From Clostridium yunnanense (GTDB lineage: Bacteria; Bacillota; Clostridia; Clostridiales; Clostridiaceae), in contig NZ_JAENHN010000040.1 of the NCBI RefSeq assembly GCF_016595795.1, positions 1-52,969 on the forward strand: DNA of 52,969 nt, given 5' to 3'. This document shows positions 6,523-16,380 of this stretch, in pieces. Positions within the stretch are counted from its first letter, which is position 1, and every line of letters starts with the position of its first letter. Below the pieces are notes generated by a model that saw only the letters and a program-made list of their open reading frames with translations, was not told where the DNA came from and did not search any database. The position numbers were made by a program, and so were the translations under genes.

Positions 6523-8619
6523 ATGAAAGAGTATAAAACTGATAATCTAAGAAATGTAGGTATAATTGGACATAGTTCATCAGGGAAAACAGCCCTAGCA
6601 GAAGCTTTATTATATTATACTAAAACCATCGATAGATTAGGAAAGATAGAAGAAGGCACAACTACAAGTGACTATGATGTTGAAGAAAAAAAGAGGGGAA
6701 TCTCTTTATCTGCTTCTGTTATACCATTTGAATGGAATGATAAAAAGATAAATCTTGTAGATATTCCCGGATATTTTGACTTTGTAGGTGAAGAAATACA
6801 AGGGATTAGAGCTATAGATGTTTCTATGATAGTTGTTTGTGGTGCCGCAGGGATCCAGGTTGGTACGGAAAAAGCATGGGAATATTGCAATAGGATGAAA
6901 TTACCTAGATCATTTTTTATAAACAAGTTAGATAGAGAAAACTCAGATTATGATAAAGTTTTATCCGATCTAAAAAATAAGTTTGGTATAACTGTAGTAC
7001 CAATACAATACCCAATTGGAAAAGAAAGCGAATTTACAGGCGTAATTGATGTAATAAAAAGAAAAGTTAAGGTTCATGATAAAAAAACTAACAAAGTTGA
7101 ATTAAAAGAAGTTCCAGAGGAATATTTAGATAAAGTTGAAGAGTGTAAACAGATGATTATGGAAGCTGTAGCTGAAACTGATGAAGAGCTTTTAGATAAA
7201 TATTTTAGTGAGGGAGAATTAACTGATGAGGAGATATATAGAGGGTTAATTAATGGATGCTGTACTGGAGAAATAGCTCCGGTTATGTGTGGTAGCTCTT
7301 TAGAGGTAATTGGTATGGGAGCGCTTATTGAAGATATAATTGGTTGTTTTCCTTCTCCAGAAAAGATGGTTAGAAATGCATACAAAAAGTTAAACGATAA
7401 CAGTAATTTTGTTCAGATAGATGAAGAAAAGCCTTTTTCGGCTTTTGTTTTTAAAACTGTAGCGGATCCTTTTGTAGGAAAGTTATCTATATTTAGAGTA
7501 TTGACAGGAAAGGCTGTGGCTGACTCTATAGTATATAACTCATCTAAAGAAAAAAATGAAAAGATGGGAAATTTATATTTCCTAAGAGGAAAAAATCAGA
7601 TACCTACAAAAGAAATTACAGCTGGAGATATAGGTGCTGTAGCGAAGCTTCAGTATACAGCAACAGGTGATACAATTTGTGATAGTAATAATAAGGTGAT
7701 ATATGAGTCTATGGAATTCCCAGAACCAGTTATATCTATGGCTGTACTTCCAAAGAGCAAGGGAGATGAGGATAAAATATCATCGGCACTTACAAAGTTA
7801 TTAGAGGAAGATCCTACGTTCAGGGTATCTAGAGATGTAGAAAATGCAGAAACTATAATTTCAGGTGTTGGTGAGACACATCTTGATGTTATTGCTTCTA
7901 AATTGAAAAACAAGTTTGGTGCAGAGGTTATTCTTCAAAACCCGAAGGTACCATATAGAGAAACTATAAAAGGTGTAGCTGATGTACAAGGCAAGCATAA
8001 AAAGCAATCTGGTGGACATGGTCAATACGGCGATGTAAAGATTAAATTTGAACCTAGAAATGATGGCTATGATGAGCTTCAATTTGTAGATCAAGTAGTA
8101 GGAGGAGTTGTTCCTAGAAATTATATACCAGCTGTAGAAAAGGGTCTTAAAGACTGTATACAGCATGGAGTTTTAGCTGGATATCCAGTTATAAGATTGA
8201 GGGCAACTTTACATGATGGTTCTTATCACCCAGTAGATTCATCAGAAATGGCATTTAAGATTGCAGCATCTTTAGCATATAAAAAGGGTGTTGAGATAGC
8301 AAAGCCAATCTTGCTTGAGCCAATAATGCATTTAGAAGTTATAGTTCCTAGTGATTATATGGGAGATGTTATAGGAGATATAAATAAAAAAAGAGGAAAA
8401 GTACTTGGGATGGAGCCTGTAGATGGAATGGAAAAAGTCACAGCTGAAGTTCCTATGTCAGAGCTTTTCAAGTATGCTACTGATCTTCGCTCAATATCTC
8501 AGGCTAGGGGAAGTTTTAGATGTAATTTTGAAAGATATGAAGAGGTGCCAGCGTTAGAAGCAGATAGGATAATAGAGAAGGCTAAAAAGTTAAGAGAATT
8601 ACGAAGTGAAGCTTTGTAA
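6523..8619 (+). CDS. EF-G-like translational GTPase (FusA paralogue)
   Basis: A 698-aa protein with the full EF-G domain order, from N-terminal GTPase to C-terminal domains IV and V. G motifs: G1 GHSSSGKT (16-23), where canonical EF-G has AHIDAGKT; G2 near RGIS; G3 DIPGYFDF (80-87), in which the catalytic His of DTPGHVDF is replaced by Tyr; G4 NKLD (about 134-137). These departures are typical of the EF-G-like/EF-G2 branch rather than the housekeeping factor, which is normally found with rpsL/rpsG. It may act in a specialised translocation, recycling or ribosome-protection role. It stands alone, with a terminator behind it and an unusual hairpin in front of its start. Confidence 0.9.
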   Translation: MKEYKTDNLRNVGIIGHSSSGKTALAEALLYYTKTIDRLGKIEEGTTTSDYDVEEKKRGISLSASVIPFEWNDKKINLVDIPGYFDFVGEEIQGIRAIDVSMIVVCGAAGIQVGTEKAWEYCNRMKLPRSFFINKLDRENSDYDKVLSDLKNKFGITVVPIQYPIGKESEFTGVIDVIKRKVKVHDKKTNKVELKEVPEEYLDKVEECKQMIMEAVAETDEELLDKYFSEGELTDEEIYRGLINGCCTGEIAPVMCGSSLEVIGMGALIEDIIGCFPSPEKMVRNAYKKLNDNSNFVQIDEEKPFSAFVFKTVADPFVGKLSIFRVLTGKAVADSIVYNSSKEKNEKMGNLYFLRGKNQIPTKEITAGDIGAVAKLQYTATGDTICDSNNKVIYESMEFPEPVISMAVLPKSKGDEDKISSALTKLLEEDPTFRVSRDVENAETIISGVGETHLDVIASKLKNKFGAEVILQNPKVPYRETIKGVADVQGKHKKQSGGHGQYGDVKIKFEPRNDGYDELQFVDQVVGGVVPRNYIPAVEKGLKDCIQHGVLAGYPVIRLRATLHDGSYHPVDSSEMAFKIAASLAYKKGVEIAKPILLEPIMHLEVIVPSDYMGDVIGDINKKRGKVLGMEPVDGMEKVTAEVPMSELFKYATDLRSISQARGSFRCNFERYEEVPALEADRIIEKAKKLRELRSEAL

Positions 8620-8652
8620 TATTTAAAAGATATAAAATTTAAGCAATGTTTA

Positions 8653-8697
8653 AAAAAAGATTGAGTTAATATTAAGTATTTACTCAGTCTTTTTTAT
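8653..8697 (+). terminator. Intrinsic terminator of the EF-G-like gene
   Basis: Stem AAAAAAGATTGAGT (8653-8666) with ACTCAGTCTTTTTT (8682-8695), one G-U pair, with the T tract forming the 3' arm. The following sequence to 8860 shows no gene. Confidence 0.85.
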
Positions 8698-8874
8698 TGG
8701 ATATGAAAATGTAAAATATAGAATTTCAATCCTGGTCAAAAGTGGTAAATCCATATAGTTAGCATAGTTTTTCATTGTATTAAATTTATTAAAATAAAAA
8801 TTAATCAAACTAAGGAATATAAATCACATTTTTATCTATACTAATAGTAAAAACTTATATCTAGGGGGTTACAA

Positions 8875-9111
8875 ATGTCAGATTATAGAATGGATATTAG
8901 AGGAAGCATTGGACTTAGCGATTATAGTAATATTTATGATTATATTGGTGTGGTAGATAACAAAGATAACTTTACAATAACAGTAGATAACTGTGGAAAC
9001 GAGAGTATACAAGTTATATGTAAAATGTTGTCAGATAGTGACTTTTACATAAAAGATCAAGGGTATGATAATCAGGGGAGATATTATATAAATGCCTATA
9101 AGAATGAATAA
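8875..9111 (+). CDS. Small hypothetical protein, 78 aa
   Basis: Starts at ATG 8875 behind a strong GGGGG ribosome binding site and encodes a 78-residue acidic, tyrosine-rich protein without signal peptide or membrane span. No family was recognised. Alternating hydrophobic and polar residues (for example DNFTITVDNCG, and RYYINAY near the end) suggest a small beta-rich soluble fold. It stands alone between the EF-G-like gene and glucokinase, about 190 bases from the latter, and no terminator was seen between them. Coding is supported by the ribosome binding site and codon use like its neighbours. Confidence 0.65.
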   Translation: MSDYRMDIRGSIGLSDYSNIYDYIGVVDNKDNFTITVDNCGNESIQVICKMLSDSDFYIKDQGYDNQGRYYINAYKNE

Positions 9112-9153
9112 ATTTAATTTTATCAAGTCAAATAGGAAATAATATTTTCAATA

Positions 9154-9245
9154 TATACAATAATATAATAAAAATTTAGGAATATTGTATAAATATTATA
9201 AGGTGATAAAATATACAATAATATTAATTGTATATATGTTATAAT
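9154..9245 (+). promoter_or_regulatory. Repeated ATACAATAATAT motif upstream of glucokinase
   Basis: The motif atacaataatat occurs directly near 9157 and 9214, and inverted (aatattgtat) at 9181-9190. The last copy forms an inverted repeat ATACAAT / ATTGTAT with a 7-bp spacer. A TATAAT lies at 9240-9245 and could be the -10 of the glcK promoter; no good -35 was found. Regulator binding is inferred only from the repetition. Confidence 0.35.
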
Positions 9246-9301
9246 ATTGTTGTAAAATTTTAAGTAAATTAGGTTTTATTTTAGGATATGGGGGGAAAAT
9301 A

Positions 9302-10249
9302 ATGAGTAACTATGTTATAGGTATAGATTTAGGTGGGACAAAAATTAGTACTGCCTTGTCTGATTTTAATGGAAACGTTGTAAGCCAATCAATAATTGCA
9401 ACTGATGCACATGAGGGAGAAGCTGCAGTATTAGGTAGAATAATTAAAACTGTAGAAGATGTTATAGAAAATGGAAAGGTAGATGTTGTTCAAGTTAAGG
9501 CTATCGGAATCGGATCACCTGGTCCACTAAATGCTAAGACTGGAATAATAATAACTACTCCAAACCTTCCTTTTAAGAATTTTGATTTGGTATCACCTAT
9601 TAGAGAAAAGTTCCAGGTTCCAGTATACTTAGATAATGATGCTAACGTTGCTGCTATAGGTGAATTTATGTTTGGTGCAGCAAAAGGCACTGAAAATATG
9701 GTCTACTTCACAGTTAGTACTGGAGTAGGTGGCGGAGCAGTACTTAATGGAAAAATCTACAGAGGTAATACAAGTAATGCGCTTGAGATAGGACATGCTA
9801 CTGTGGCACCAGATGGACCTAGATGTAATTGTGGAAATATAGGATGTCTTGAAGCTACATCATCTGGTACAGCTATAGGAAAGAGAGCAAAAGAAGCTTT
9901 AGAAAGCAAAGTAGAAACATCACTTAGAAATTATAAAACTGTAACTTCAGCTGAAGTTTTTGCCGAAGCAGCTGCTGGTGATGCAGTATCACAAGATATA
10001 ATAGATAATGCATTAAATTATCTTGGAATAGGTATAGCTAATGCTGTAGCTATATTTGATCCTGAAATGATTATAATAGGTGGAGGAGTATCAAAAGCAG
10101 GAAAAATAGTTTTTGATAAAGTTCAAGAAGTAGTAAATAAGAGATGCTTTAAGAATATGTCTGAAGCATGTAAGATAGTTCCTGCAGGTTTAGGAACAGA
10201 TGCAGGTGTTATAGGTGCAGTAGGTCTAGCTATTATGGAAAGCAAATAA
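9302..10249 (+). CDS. glcK: ROK family glucokinase
   Basis: A 315-aa sugar kinase of the ROK family, which phosphorylates glucose to glucose-6-phosphate with ATP. The N-terminal phosphate loop is DLGGTK (residues 9-14). The ROK zinc motif is intact as CNCGNIGCLEA (about 175-185), and the sugar-binding and catalytic Asp lies in LDNDANVAAIGE. The C-terminal IIIGGGVS motif completes the ATPase fold. There is no N-terminal DNA-binding domain, so it is an enzyme and not a NagC/XylR-type repressor. The start is ATG 9302 with GGGGGG upstream. It ends in its own terminator and appears monocistronic. Specificity for glucose rather than another hexose is inferred from similarity. Confidence 0.92.
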   Translation: MSNYVIGIDLGGTKISTALSDFNGNVVSQSIIATDAHEGEAAVLGRIIKTVEDVIENGKVDVVQVKAIGIGSPGPLNAKTGIIITTPNLPFKNFDLVSPIREKFQVPVYLDNDANVAAIGEFMFGAAKGTENMVYFTVSTGVGGGAVLNGKIYRGNTSNALEIGHATVAPDGPRCNCGNIGCLEATSSGTAIGKRAKEALESKVETSLRNYKTVTSAEVFAEAAAGDAVSQDIIDNALNYLGIGIANAVAIFDPEMIIIGGGVSKAGKIVFDKVQEVVNKRCFKNMSEACKIVPAGLGTDAGVIGAVGLAIMESK

Positions 10250-10274
10250 TTTGATATATTTAGGTAGTATTATA

Positions 10275-10296
10275 TGAAATTAAGTGGTTATTCATC
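10275..10296 (+). repeat. Dispersed repeat family 2, left-end fragment
   Basis: TGAAATTAAGTGGTTATTCATC matches the left ends of the elements at 16278 and 19021 with few changes, again just behind a plus-strand gene. The right arm is not clearly present here. Confidence 0.5.
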
Positions 10297-10332
10297 TTAG
10301 TTTTATATACTATTAGAAACAACCTAATGATT

Positions 10333-10371
10333 AAAAGAGTTTGAAGCTTATGAAGCTTTGGACTCTTTTTT
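10333..10371 (+). terminator. Intrinsic terminator of glcK
   Basis: Long stem AAAAGAGTTTGAAGCTT with AAGCTTTGGACTCTTTT, containing G-U pairs, around a 3-nt loop and followed by T residues. Confidence 0.88.
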
Positions 10372-10625
10372 ACTTTAAAGAGTACAGTAAAAAATAATAT
10401 TTATTTGGTTACCAAATTTCTCGCATATATATTGGAAAAGGCAGATTCACAAAAAGATTATTAAAGAAGGTGGCTTAAGTGATTTTTTTATAGTAATATA
10501 ATTGTTTGTAAAAATACACAAAAAGTAAGTTAAAAATACTATGAATATTTGAAATAGAAAGTACATAAATTAAAGAGTGAAGAGAGGGACAAAGTTCCAG
10601 AAAACAAAAGAAGGAGTGATGAACT

Positions 10626-10766
10626 ATGCCAAAGGATAGTCAAATTGATAACAAGTTAACTAGAAAACTTAAATCGAATTGGGATACAACCTTATCAGAC
10701 GAAGAACCTAAAAATAGCAATAGGAATGCTAAAAGATTGTCTATAAAACAAGGTTCTGGGCAATAA
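10626..10766 (+). CDS. Small ORF of 46 aa, unknown function
   Basis: ATG 10626 follows AAGGAGTGA by a proper distance and opens a 46-residue frame ending at TAA 10764-10766. The protein is hydrophilic and charged (MPKDSQIDNKLTRKLKSNWD at the start, KQGSGQ at the end), with no membrane span or cysteines, and is probably intrinsically disordered. A clear intrinsic terminator lies 57 bases behind it, so it looks like a complete transcription unit. I recognise no family. It may be a small protein or an mRNA with another role; conservation in relatives would decide. Confidence 0.6.
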   Translation: MPKDSQIDNKLTRKLKSNWDTTLSDEEPKNSNRNAKRLSIKQGSGQ

Positions 10767-10822
10767 ATTCTTTTTCTCATACATAGCTTACTTTAAATAT
10801 ACTTTCAAAAGTTTTTATACTT

Positions 10823-10846
10823 AACTGATAATCGTATCAGTTTTTA
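10823..10846 (+). terminator. Intrinsic terminator behind the 46-aa ORF
   Basis: Stem AACTGATA / TATCAGTT with loop ATCG (10823-10830 and 10835-10842), then a T tract. Confidence 0.85.
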
Positions 10847-10919
10847 TTTGTACCCCTTCTCACAAATAAAGACTGTATAATTTAATATGTAAGCTTTGAG
10901 AGAAAGAGTTTTTTTAATA

Positions 10920-10952
10920 CTGCTCACCGTAACTTTATTTTACGGTGAGCAG
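10920..10952. repeat. Perfect 13-bp hairpin
   Basis: CTGCTCACCGTAA (10920-10932) is perfectly complementary to TTACGGTGAGCAG (10940-10952) around a 7-nt loop. It is much richer in GC than its surroundings. A T tract lies before it rather than directly after it, so a simple terminator reading on either strand is imperfect. Confidence 0.7.
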
Positions 10953-11019
10953 CTTTATTATATATGAAAATTATAAATACATGTAATATTAGTGAGTTAA
11001 GTTTCGAAATAGGAACTCT

Positions 11020-11122
11020 TAAGGATTCATAACTCAACTATTAATTTATACGTGCCCGACAATCCCCAGAAGCCGGGATTATCGAACAAGTATAAATTAA
11101 GTTTCGATACATGAATCCTTTA
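11020..11122. repeat. Three-tier palindromic element upstream of metH
   Basis: Nested inverted repeats: AAGGATTCAT / ATGAATCCTT (11021-11030, 11111-11120), TTAATTTATAC / GTATAAATTAA (11041-11051, 11090-11100) and CGACAATCCC / GGGATTATCG (11057-11066, 11075-11084) around an 8-nt loop. A TATAAT (11151-11156) lies downstream, so the metH promoter may start after it. It does not match the SAM, cobalamin or T-box leaders known for methionine genes. Confidence 0.65.
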
Positions 11123-11298
11123 GTCACTACATGATGAGTTAGTATTATAGTATAATAAATATAGATAGCCAAACTTTAGGTGTAGTATTATATTTTTAAC
11201 AGTCATAATAATTATGATTTTTAAATGATTATAATTTACGTACAGATAGGCATATCGGTATACACATTAAGTGTAAAACAAACATTTTGGAGGTAGCA

Positions 11299-14200
11299 AT
11301 GAGGGGGCACTTATTCGCAGATAACAGATTTATTAAAAGCTTAGAGGAAGGGATTCTAGTTCTTGATGGGGCAATGGGAACTATGATACAGAATTATAAG
11401 CTTAAAGAAGAGGACTTTAGAGGAAGTCAAATACACTCACATAAAGAGCAAAAAGGAAATAATGATGTGCTTGTACTTACAAGACCTGAAATAATAACAA
11501 GCATACATAAAGCGTACTTAGAAGCAGGGGCAGACATAATAGAGACTAATACCTTTAATAGCAATATTATTTCTCAAGAAGATTATGGTCTTCAGGATAT
11601 GGTTTATGAGCTTAACTATACTGGAGCTAAGCTTGCAAGAGCTGTAGCAGATAATTTATCTACAAAAGATAAACCAAGGTATGTAGCTGGATCAATGGGA
11701 CCAACAAACAAGACTTTATCTATGTCTCCAGACGTGGAAAATCCAGCTTATAGAAGTGTTACCTTTGATGAGGTTGTAAATTCATATAAGATACAAGTAT
11801 CTGGGTTATTAGATGGAGGAGTAGATGTACTACTTATAGAAACTATTTTTGATCATTTAAATGCAAGAGCTGCCTTAATAGCTGCAGAGGAAGTATTTAA
11901 AGAAAAGGATAAGGTACTTCCAATAATGTTATCTGGAACTATAAACGATAAAGGTGGAAGACTTCTGTCTGGTCAAACTTTAGGAGCATTTGTTAAATCA
12001 ATGAGAAGTGACTATGTTATATCTATAGGACTTAATTGTTCTTTTGGCGCTAAGGATCTTGTACCTTTTGTAAAAGAGTTATCAAAAGAGCATGATTTAT
12101 ATATATCTTTATATCCAAATGCAGGTCTTCCTAATATTTTAGGTGAGTATGATGAAACTCCAGAAGTAACCTGTAGCTATCTAAAGGAATTATTTGAAGA
12201 CAAATGCTTAAATATAGTTGGAGGATGTTGTGGCACAACACCAGAGCATATAAAAGCCATAAAAGAATTAGCAGAAAACTATATGCCAAGAACTTTAAAT
12301 GAACAAAAGAAAATCAGTACTTATGCAGGTTTAGAGTTGTTAGAAGCAAGAGCTGAAAATAACTTTATAAATATAGGAGAAAGACTAAATGTGGCTGGTT
12401 CGGCCAAGTTTGCAAGATTAATAAGAGAAAAGAAATATGAGGAGGCACTGGCAATAGCAAGAGAACAAGTTGAAAATGGTGCACAGGTTTTAGATATAAA
12501 CTTTGATGATGGTATGTTAGATGGAAAGGAAGAAATGTCATATTTTCTAAGACTTTTGGCTTCTGAACCAGAAATAGCATGCAAACCTATAATGATTGAT
12601 TCTTCTAGGTGGGAAGTTATCATCGAAGGATTAAAGTCTATTGGAGGAAAGTGCATTGTAAACTCTATTTCCTTAAAAGAAGGAGAAGAAGAGTTTATTA
12701 AAAGAGCTTCCATAATAAAAAGTTTTGGAGCAGCTGCTGTCATAATGGCTTTTGATGAAAAGGGGCAAGCGGATGGTTACGAAAGAAAGATTGAGATATG
12801 TAAGAGAGCTTATGACATATTAACAGAAAAGGTTGGATTCCCATCTGAAGATATAATATTTGATCCTAACATATTAGCTATAGCAACTGGCATAGATGAG
12901 CATGACAATTATGCTGTTGATTTTATAAATGCTACCAAGTGGATTAAAGAAAACCTTCCTAATGCAAAAGTGTCTGGAGGAGTATCCAATTTAAGTTTTT
13001 CGTTTAGAGGTAATAACTTTATTAGAGAAAGTATGCATGCAGTATTCTTATATCATGCGATAAAATCAGGAATGGACATGGGAATAGTCAATCCTGGAAT
13101 GATAAGAATATATGATGATATACCTAAAGATGTTTTAGAGTTAGTAGAGGCTGTAGTTCTTAATAAGAGAAGTGGAGCTAAAGAAGATTTATTAGAGATT
13201 GCAGATAAGTATAGAAATAGTGAAGAAAAGCAAGATGAAAAAGTAAAGCTATGGAGAACTGATGAAGTAGAAAAAAGATTAAGTTATTCTATAGTAAAAG
13301 GCATAAGTGAACACTTGGAGGAAGATCTACAAGAAGCAAGAATTAAAACATCAAGAGCACTTAATGTTATCGAAGGTCCACTTATGGATGGAATGAAGGT
13401 CGTTGGAGATTTATTTGGTGATGGAAAGATGTTTCTTCCACAGGTAGTTAAATCAGCTAGAGTTATGAAGAAAGCTGTAGAGATACTCCTTCCATTCATA
13501 AAAGAAGATAATTCAGGTGAAAGTAGTAAAGCTGGAAAGGTACTTTTGGCAACCGTAAAAGGCGATGTTCATGATATAGGAAAAAACATTGTAGGTGTGG
13601 TATTGGCTTGCAATAATTTTGAGATAATAGATTTAGGTGTCATGGTGCCTTGCGAAGAGATTCTTAGAGTAGCAAGGGAAGAAAAGGTTGACGTTATAGG
13701 ACTTAGTGGACTTATTACTCCTTCCCTTGAAGAAATGGCGTATGTTGCTGAAGAAATGGAAAGACAAGGCTTCGATATACCATTATTAATAGGTGGAGCA
13801 ACTACTTCAAAGATTCATACTGCTTTAAAAATAGCACCAAAGTATAGTAAAGGTGTAATTTATGGTGGAGATGCATCTAAAACAGTAGAAATAATGAAAA
13901 ACCTCATGAAGGATAAATTATCCTATTTGGAGAATATAAGTAATGAGTATAAAGATATAAGAGAAAACTATAAGCAGATGGTTACGGCGGATAATATATC
14001 AATTGAAGAAGCAAGAATGAATAAATTTAAAGTTCAATGGGATAAAGAAGACATTGATATTCCTAAATTTATTGGAGTAAAGGAAGTAAAATACTCGATA
14101 AAAGAGCTTAGAGACTATATAGATTGGACATTTTTCTTCATTGCTTGGGAGATGAAGAAGACTTATCCTGAGATATTAGATGATAAAATCTATGGTGAGG

Positions 14201-14964
14201 AAGCGAAAAAGTTATTTGAAGAAGCAAATAATATGCTTGATGAATTAGAGAGTAATAATAGAATATCACCAAAAGGGGTATTCGGAATATTTAAATCCAA
14301 CTCTATAGAAGATGATGTTTTGTTATATGATGGTGATTGTGAAATAGAAGTATTTAATTTCCTTCGTCAGCAGAAAAAGGTGAAAGAAGGAAGGCATATG
14401 TGCTTATCTGATTTCATAGCTCCTAAGGAAAGTGGAAAGACTGACTATATAGGGAGTTTCTTAGTTACTGCTGGAAATGAGATATATGACTATGAAAAGG
14501 AACTTAAAGAAGCTGGTGAAGAGTATAAGGCAATAATGCTTAAGCTTTTATGTGATAGATTGGCAGAAGCTGCAGCTGAAAAACTTCATGAAGACATAAG
14601 AAAGACATACTGGGCGTATGATAAGAATGAAGATATTACTAAAAAGCAATTGTTCCAAGCTAAATACAGAGGGATAAGGCCAGCTTTTGGATATCCTTCA
14701 CTGAAGGATCAGAAACAAATGGAGAAAGTATTTAAGCTTTTAAAAGTTACTGAAAGAACAGGTGTGACACTTACTGAAAGTTATATGATGAATCCAGTTG
14801 CATCAGTATGTGGATTGTATTTTGGATCTAAGCATGCTAAGTATTTTGATTCATTTAAGCTTTCTAAGGATCAAGTTATAGATTACTGCAATAGAATTAA
14901 TGAATCTATAGAAGATGTGGAAAAGAGATTGAATAATTATATTCATCCAAAATATAACGGATAA
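11299..14964 (+). CDS. metH: Cobalamin-dependent methionine synthase
   Basis: A full-length 1221-aa MetH, transferring the methyl group of 5-methyltetrahydrofolate to homocysteine through methylcobalamin. Domains in order: homocysteine-binding barrel (about 1-320) with zinc ligands in NCSFGAK and [10 protein letters not shown]; pterin-binding barrel (about 340-620, starting near [14 protein letters not shown]); cobalamin cap and Rossmann domain (about 640-880) with the B12 lower-ligand motif [12 protein letters not shown]; AdoMet-binding reactivation domain (about 890-1221) with [12 protein letters not shown]. The start at ATG 11299 has TTGGAGG ideally placed; an in-frame TTG at 11287 overlaps that site and is less likely. 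cinA follows 59 bases later and may be co-transcribed. Confidence 0.96.
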   Translation: MRGHLFADNRFIKSLEEGILVLDGAMGTMIQNYKLKEEDFRGSQIHSHKEQKGNNDVLVLTRPEIITSIHKAYLEAGADIIETNTFNSNIISQEDYGLQDMVYELNYTGAKLARAVADNLSTKDKPRYVAGSMGPTNKTLSMSPDVENPAYRSVTFDEVVNSYKIQVSGLLDGGVDVLLIETIFDHLNARAALIAAEEVFKEKDKVLPIMLSGTINDKGGRLLSGQTLGAFVKSMRSDYVISIGLNCSFGAKDLVPFVKELSKEHDLYISLYPNAGLPNILGEYDETPEVTCSYLKELFEDKCLNIVGGCCGTTPEHIKAIKELAENYMPRTLNEQKKISTYAGLELLEARAENNFINIGERLNVAGSAKFARLIREKKYEEALAIAREQVENGAQVLDINFDDGMLDGKEEMSYFLRLLASEPEIACKPIMIDSSRWEVIIEGLKSIGGKCIVNSISLKEGEEEFIKRASIIKSFGAAAVIMAFDEKGQADGYERKIEICKRAYDILTEKVGFPSEDIIFDPNILAIATGIDEHDNYAVDFINATKWIKENLPNAKVSGGVSNLSFSFRGNNFIRESMHAVFLYHAIKSGMDMGIVNPGMIRIYDDIPKDVLELVEAVVLNKRSGAKEDLLEIADKYRNSEEKQDEKVKLWRTDEVEKRLSYSIVKGISEHLEEDLQEARIKTSRALNVIEGPLMDGMKVVGDLFGDGKMFLPQVVKSARVMKKAVEILLPFIKEDNSGESSKAGKVLLATVKGDVHDIGKNIVGVVLACNNFEIIDLGVMVPCEEILRVAREEKVDVIGLSGLITPSLEEMAYVAEEMERQGFDIPLLIGGATTSKIHTALKIAPKYSKGVIYGGDASKTVEIMKNLMKDKLSYLENISNEYKDIRENYKQMVTADNISIEEARMNKFKVQWDKEDIDIPKFIGVKEVKYSIKELRDYIDWTFFFIAWEMKKTYPEILDDKIYGEEAKKLFEEANNMLDELESNNRISPKGVFGIFKSNSIEDDVLLYDGDCEIEVFNFLRQQKKVKEGRHMCLSDFIAPKESGKTDYIGSFLVTAGNEIYDYEKELKEAGEEYKAIMLKLLCDRLAEAAAEKLHEDIRKTYWAYDKNEDITKKQLFQAKYRGIRPAFGYPSLKDQKQMEKVFKLLKVTERTGVTLTESYMMNPVASVCGLYFGSKHAKYFDSFKLSKDQVIDYCNRINESIEDVEKRLNNYIHPKYNG

Positions 14965-15023
14965 TTATATATTAATGAGCTTATATAAAGTGGAAGTATA
15001 CAGCAAGAAAGAAGGGAAAGAAC

Positions 15024-16268
15024 ATGAGGGCAGAAATAATTTCTGTAGGAACTGAAATATTATTAGGAGACATAGTAAATACAAATGCTCAATTTTTAGC
15101 TAAAGAACTAGCTTCTATAGGTATAGAGGTTTATAACCAAACAGTAGTTGGAGATAATGAAGAAAGAATGCTTAAAGCTTTTAAAAATGCTTTTGAAAAA
15201 TGTGACTTAATAGTTACTACAGGGGGACTAGGTCCAACGCCTGATGACTTAACAAAAGAGACGGCTGCTAAGTTTTTTGATCAAGAACTCGTTGTTCATG
15301 AGGAATCCTGGAAGCACATAGAAAGCTATTTTAGTAAGAGCGGAAGAGTCATGGAAGGAAGCAATGCTAAACAGGCATATTTCCCAAAAGATGCAGTGGT
15401 ATTACCTAATCCTAATGGAACAGCACCAGGGGCTATATTAAAAAAAGATGAAAAAATAATAGTAGTGTTGCCTGGACCGCCTAAAGAAATGAAGCCTATG
15501 TTTATTAATCATGTTTTTCCTTATCTGCAGCAGTATTCTGATACAATGCTGGTATCAAAGGTGCTTAGAATTTTTGGTATTGGTGAAGGAGTTATGGCAG
15601 AAGAGATTTCAGATATAATAAGTGATCAAAGTAATCCTACTGTTGCTCCTTATGCTAAGGAAAGAGATGTAACCCTTAGAATAACAGCTAAAGCAAAAGA
15701 TGAAGAAGAAGCTAAAAGGTTAATTAAGCCAGTTGAAGATAAAATAAGAGAAAGGCTTAATGATAATATATATGGTGAAGATGATGTAACTTTAGAAGAG
15801 GTGGTGGCTAAAATACTTGTAAGCAATAAACTTACTATAGCCACAGCAGAGTCTTGTACTGGGGGACTCATTGCAGCTACGCTTATAAATTATCCTGGAA
15901 TATCAGAAGTGTTTATGGAAGGGGCAGTAACTTATTCAAACGATAGTAAAATGAAAAGGCTAGGAGTAAAAGCAGATACTTTAGAAAAGTATGGTGCTGT
16001 AAGTGAAGAAACCGCTGGAGAAATGGCTGAAGGTATAGCTAAGAATGCTGGTACAAGAATTGGGATATCTACTACCGGAATTGCAGGACCTGGTGGTGGT
16101 TCAACTGATAAGCCAGTGGGACTCGTTTATATGGGGATTCATATTGATGGAAGCACATTGGTTAAAAAATTTAACTTCCAAGGAAGTAGAGAAAGCATTA
16201 GACAAAGAGCTACTATGAATGCATTAGATTGGCTTAGAAGAGAATTTATAAAAAGATTTAATAATTAG
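15024..16268 (+). CDS. cinA: CinA family protein (competence/damage-inducible; nicotinamide-nucleotide amidase)
   Basis: A 414-aa two-domain CinA. The N-terminal ~170 residues are the MoeA/COG1058 domain (EIISVGTEILLGDIVNTNAQ, TTGGLGPTPDD), linked to ADP-ribose pyrophosphatase activity in this family. The C-terminal domain, from about residue 255, is the nicotinamide-nucleotide amidase (TAESCTGGLIAATLINYPG, then TGIAGPGGGSTDKPVG), which recycles NMN in the pyridine nucleotide cycle. ATG 15024 is preceded by AAGGGA. It lies 59 bases behind metH. In several Firmicutes cinA neighbours recA; that is not seen here. Confidence 0.93.
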   Translation: MRAEIISVGTEILLGDIVNTNAQFLAKELASIGIEVYNQTVVGDNEERMLKAFKNAFEKCDLIVTTGGLGPTPDDLTKETAAKFFDQELVVHEESWKHIESYFSKSGRVMEGSNAKQAYFPKDAVVLPNPNGTAPGAILKKDEKIIVVLPGPPKEMKPMFINHVFPYLQQYSDTMLVSKVLRIFGIGEGVMAEEISDIISDQSNPTVAPYAKERDVTLRITAKAKDEEEAKRLIKPVEDKIRERLNDNIYGEDDVTLEEVVAKILVSNKLTIATAESCTGGLIAATLINYPGISEVFMEGAVTYSNDSKMKRLGVKADTLEKYGAVSEETAGEMAEGIAKNAGTRIGISTTGIAGPGGGSTDKPVGLVYMGIHIDGSTLVKKFNFQGSRESIRQRATMNALDWLRREFIKRFNN

Positions 16269-16277
16269 CCTCTTGGA

Positions 16278-16333
16278 TGAAATTAAGTAATTATGCATCC
16301 GGTGAATCACTTTATAAACACTTAACTTTAACA
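16278..16333. repeat. Dispersed repeat family 2, internally deleted copy
   Basis: The left end (TGAAATTAAGTAATTATGC and following bases, 16278-16301) and the right end (TATAAACACTTAAC and following bases, 16313-16333) correspond to the two ends of the ~200-bp element at 19021-19218, with the middle missing. It lies 10 bases behind the cinA stop. Confidence 0.55.
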
Positions 16334-16380
16334 ATCTTTTAAGCATAGACTAATATTAAATGCAGATTTATCAGCAAATA

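Noticed and set aside
10981-11160. SAM, cobalamin or T-box leader for metH
   Set aside because: None of the conserved cores (S-box GAGGGA-type junctions, B12-box, or the T-box GGTGG element) is visible; kept only as an unassigned palindromic element.
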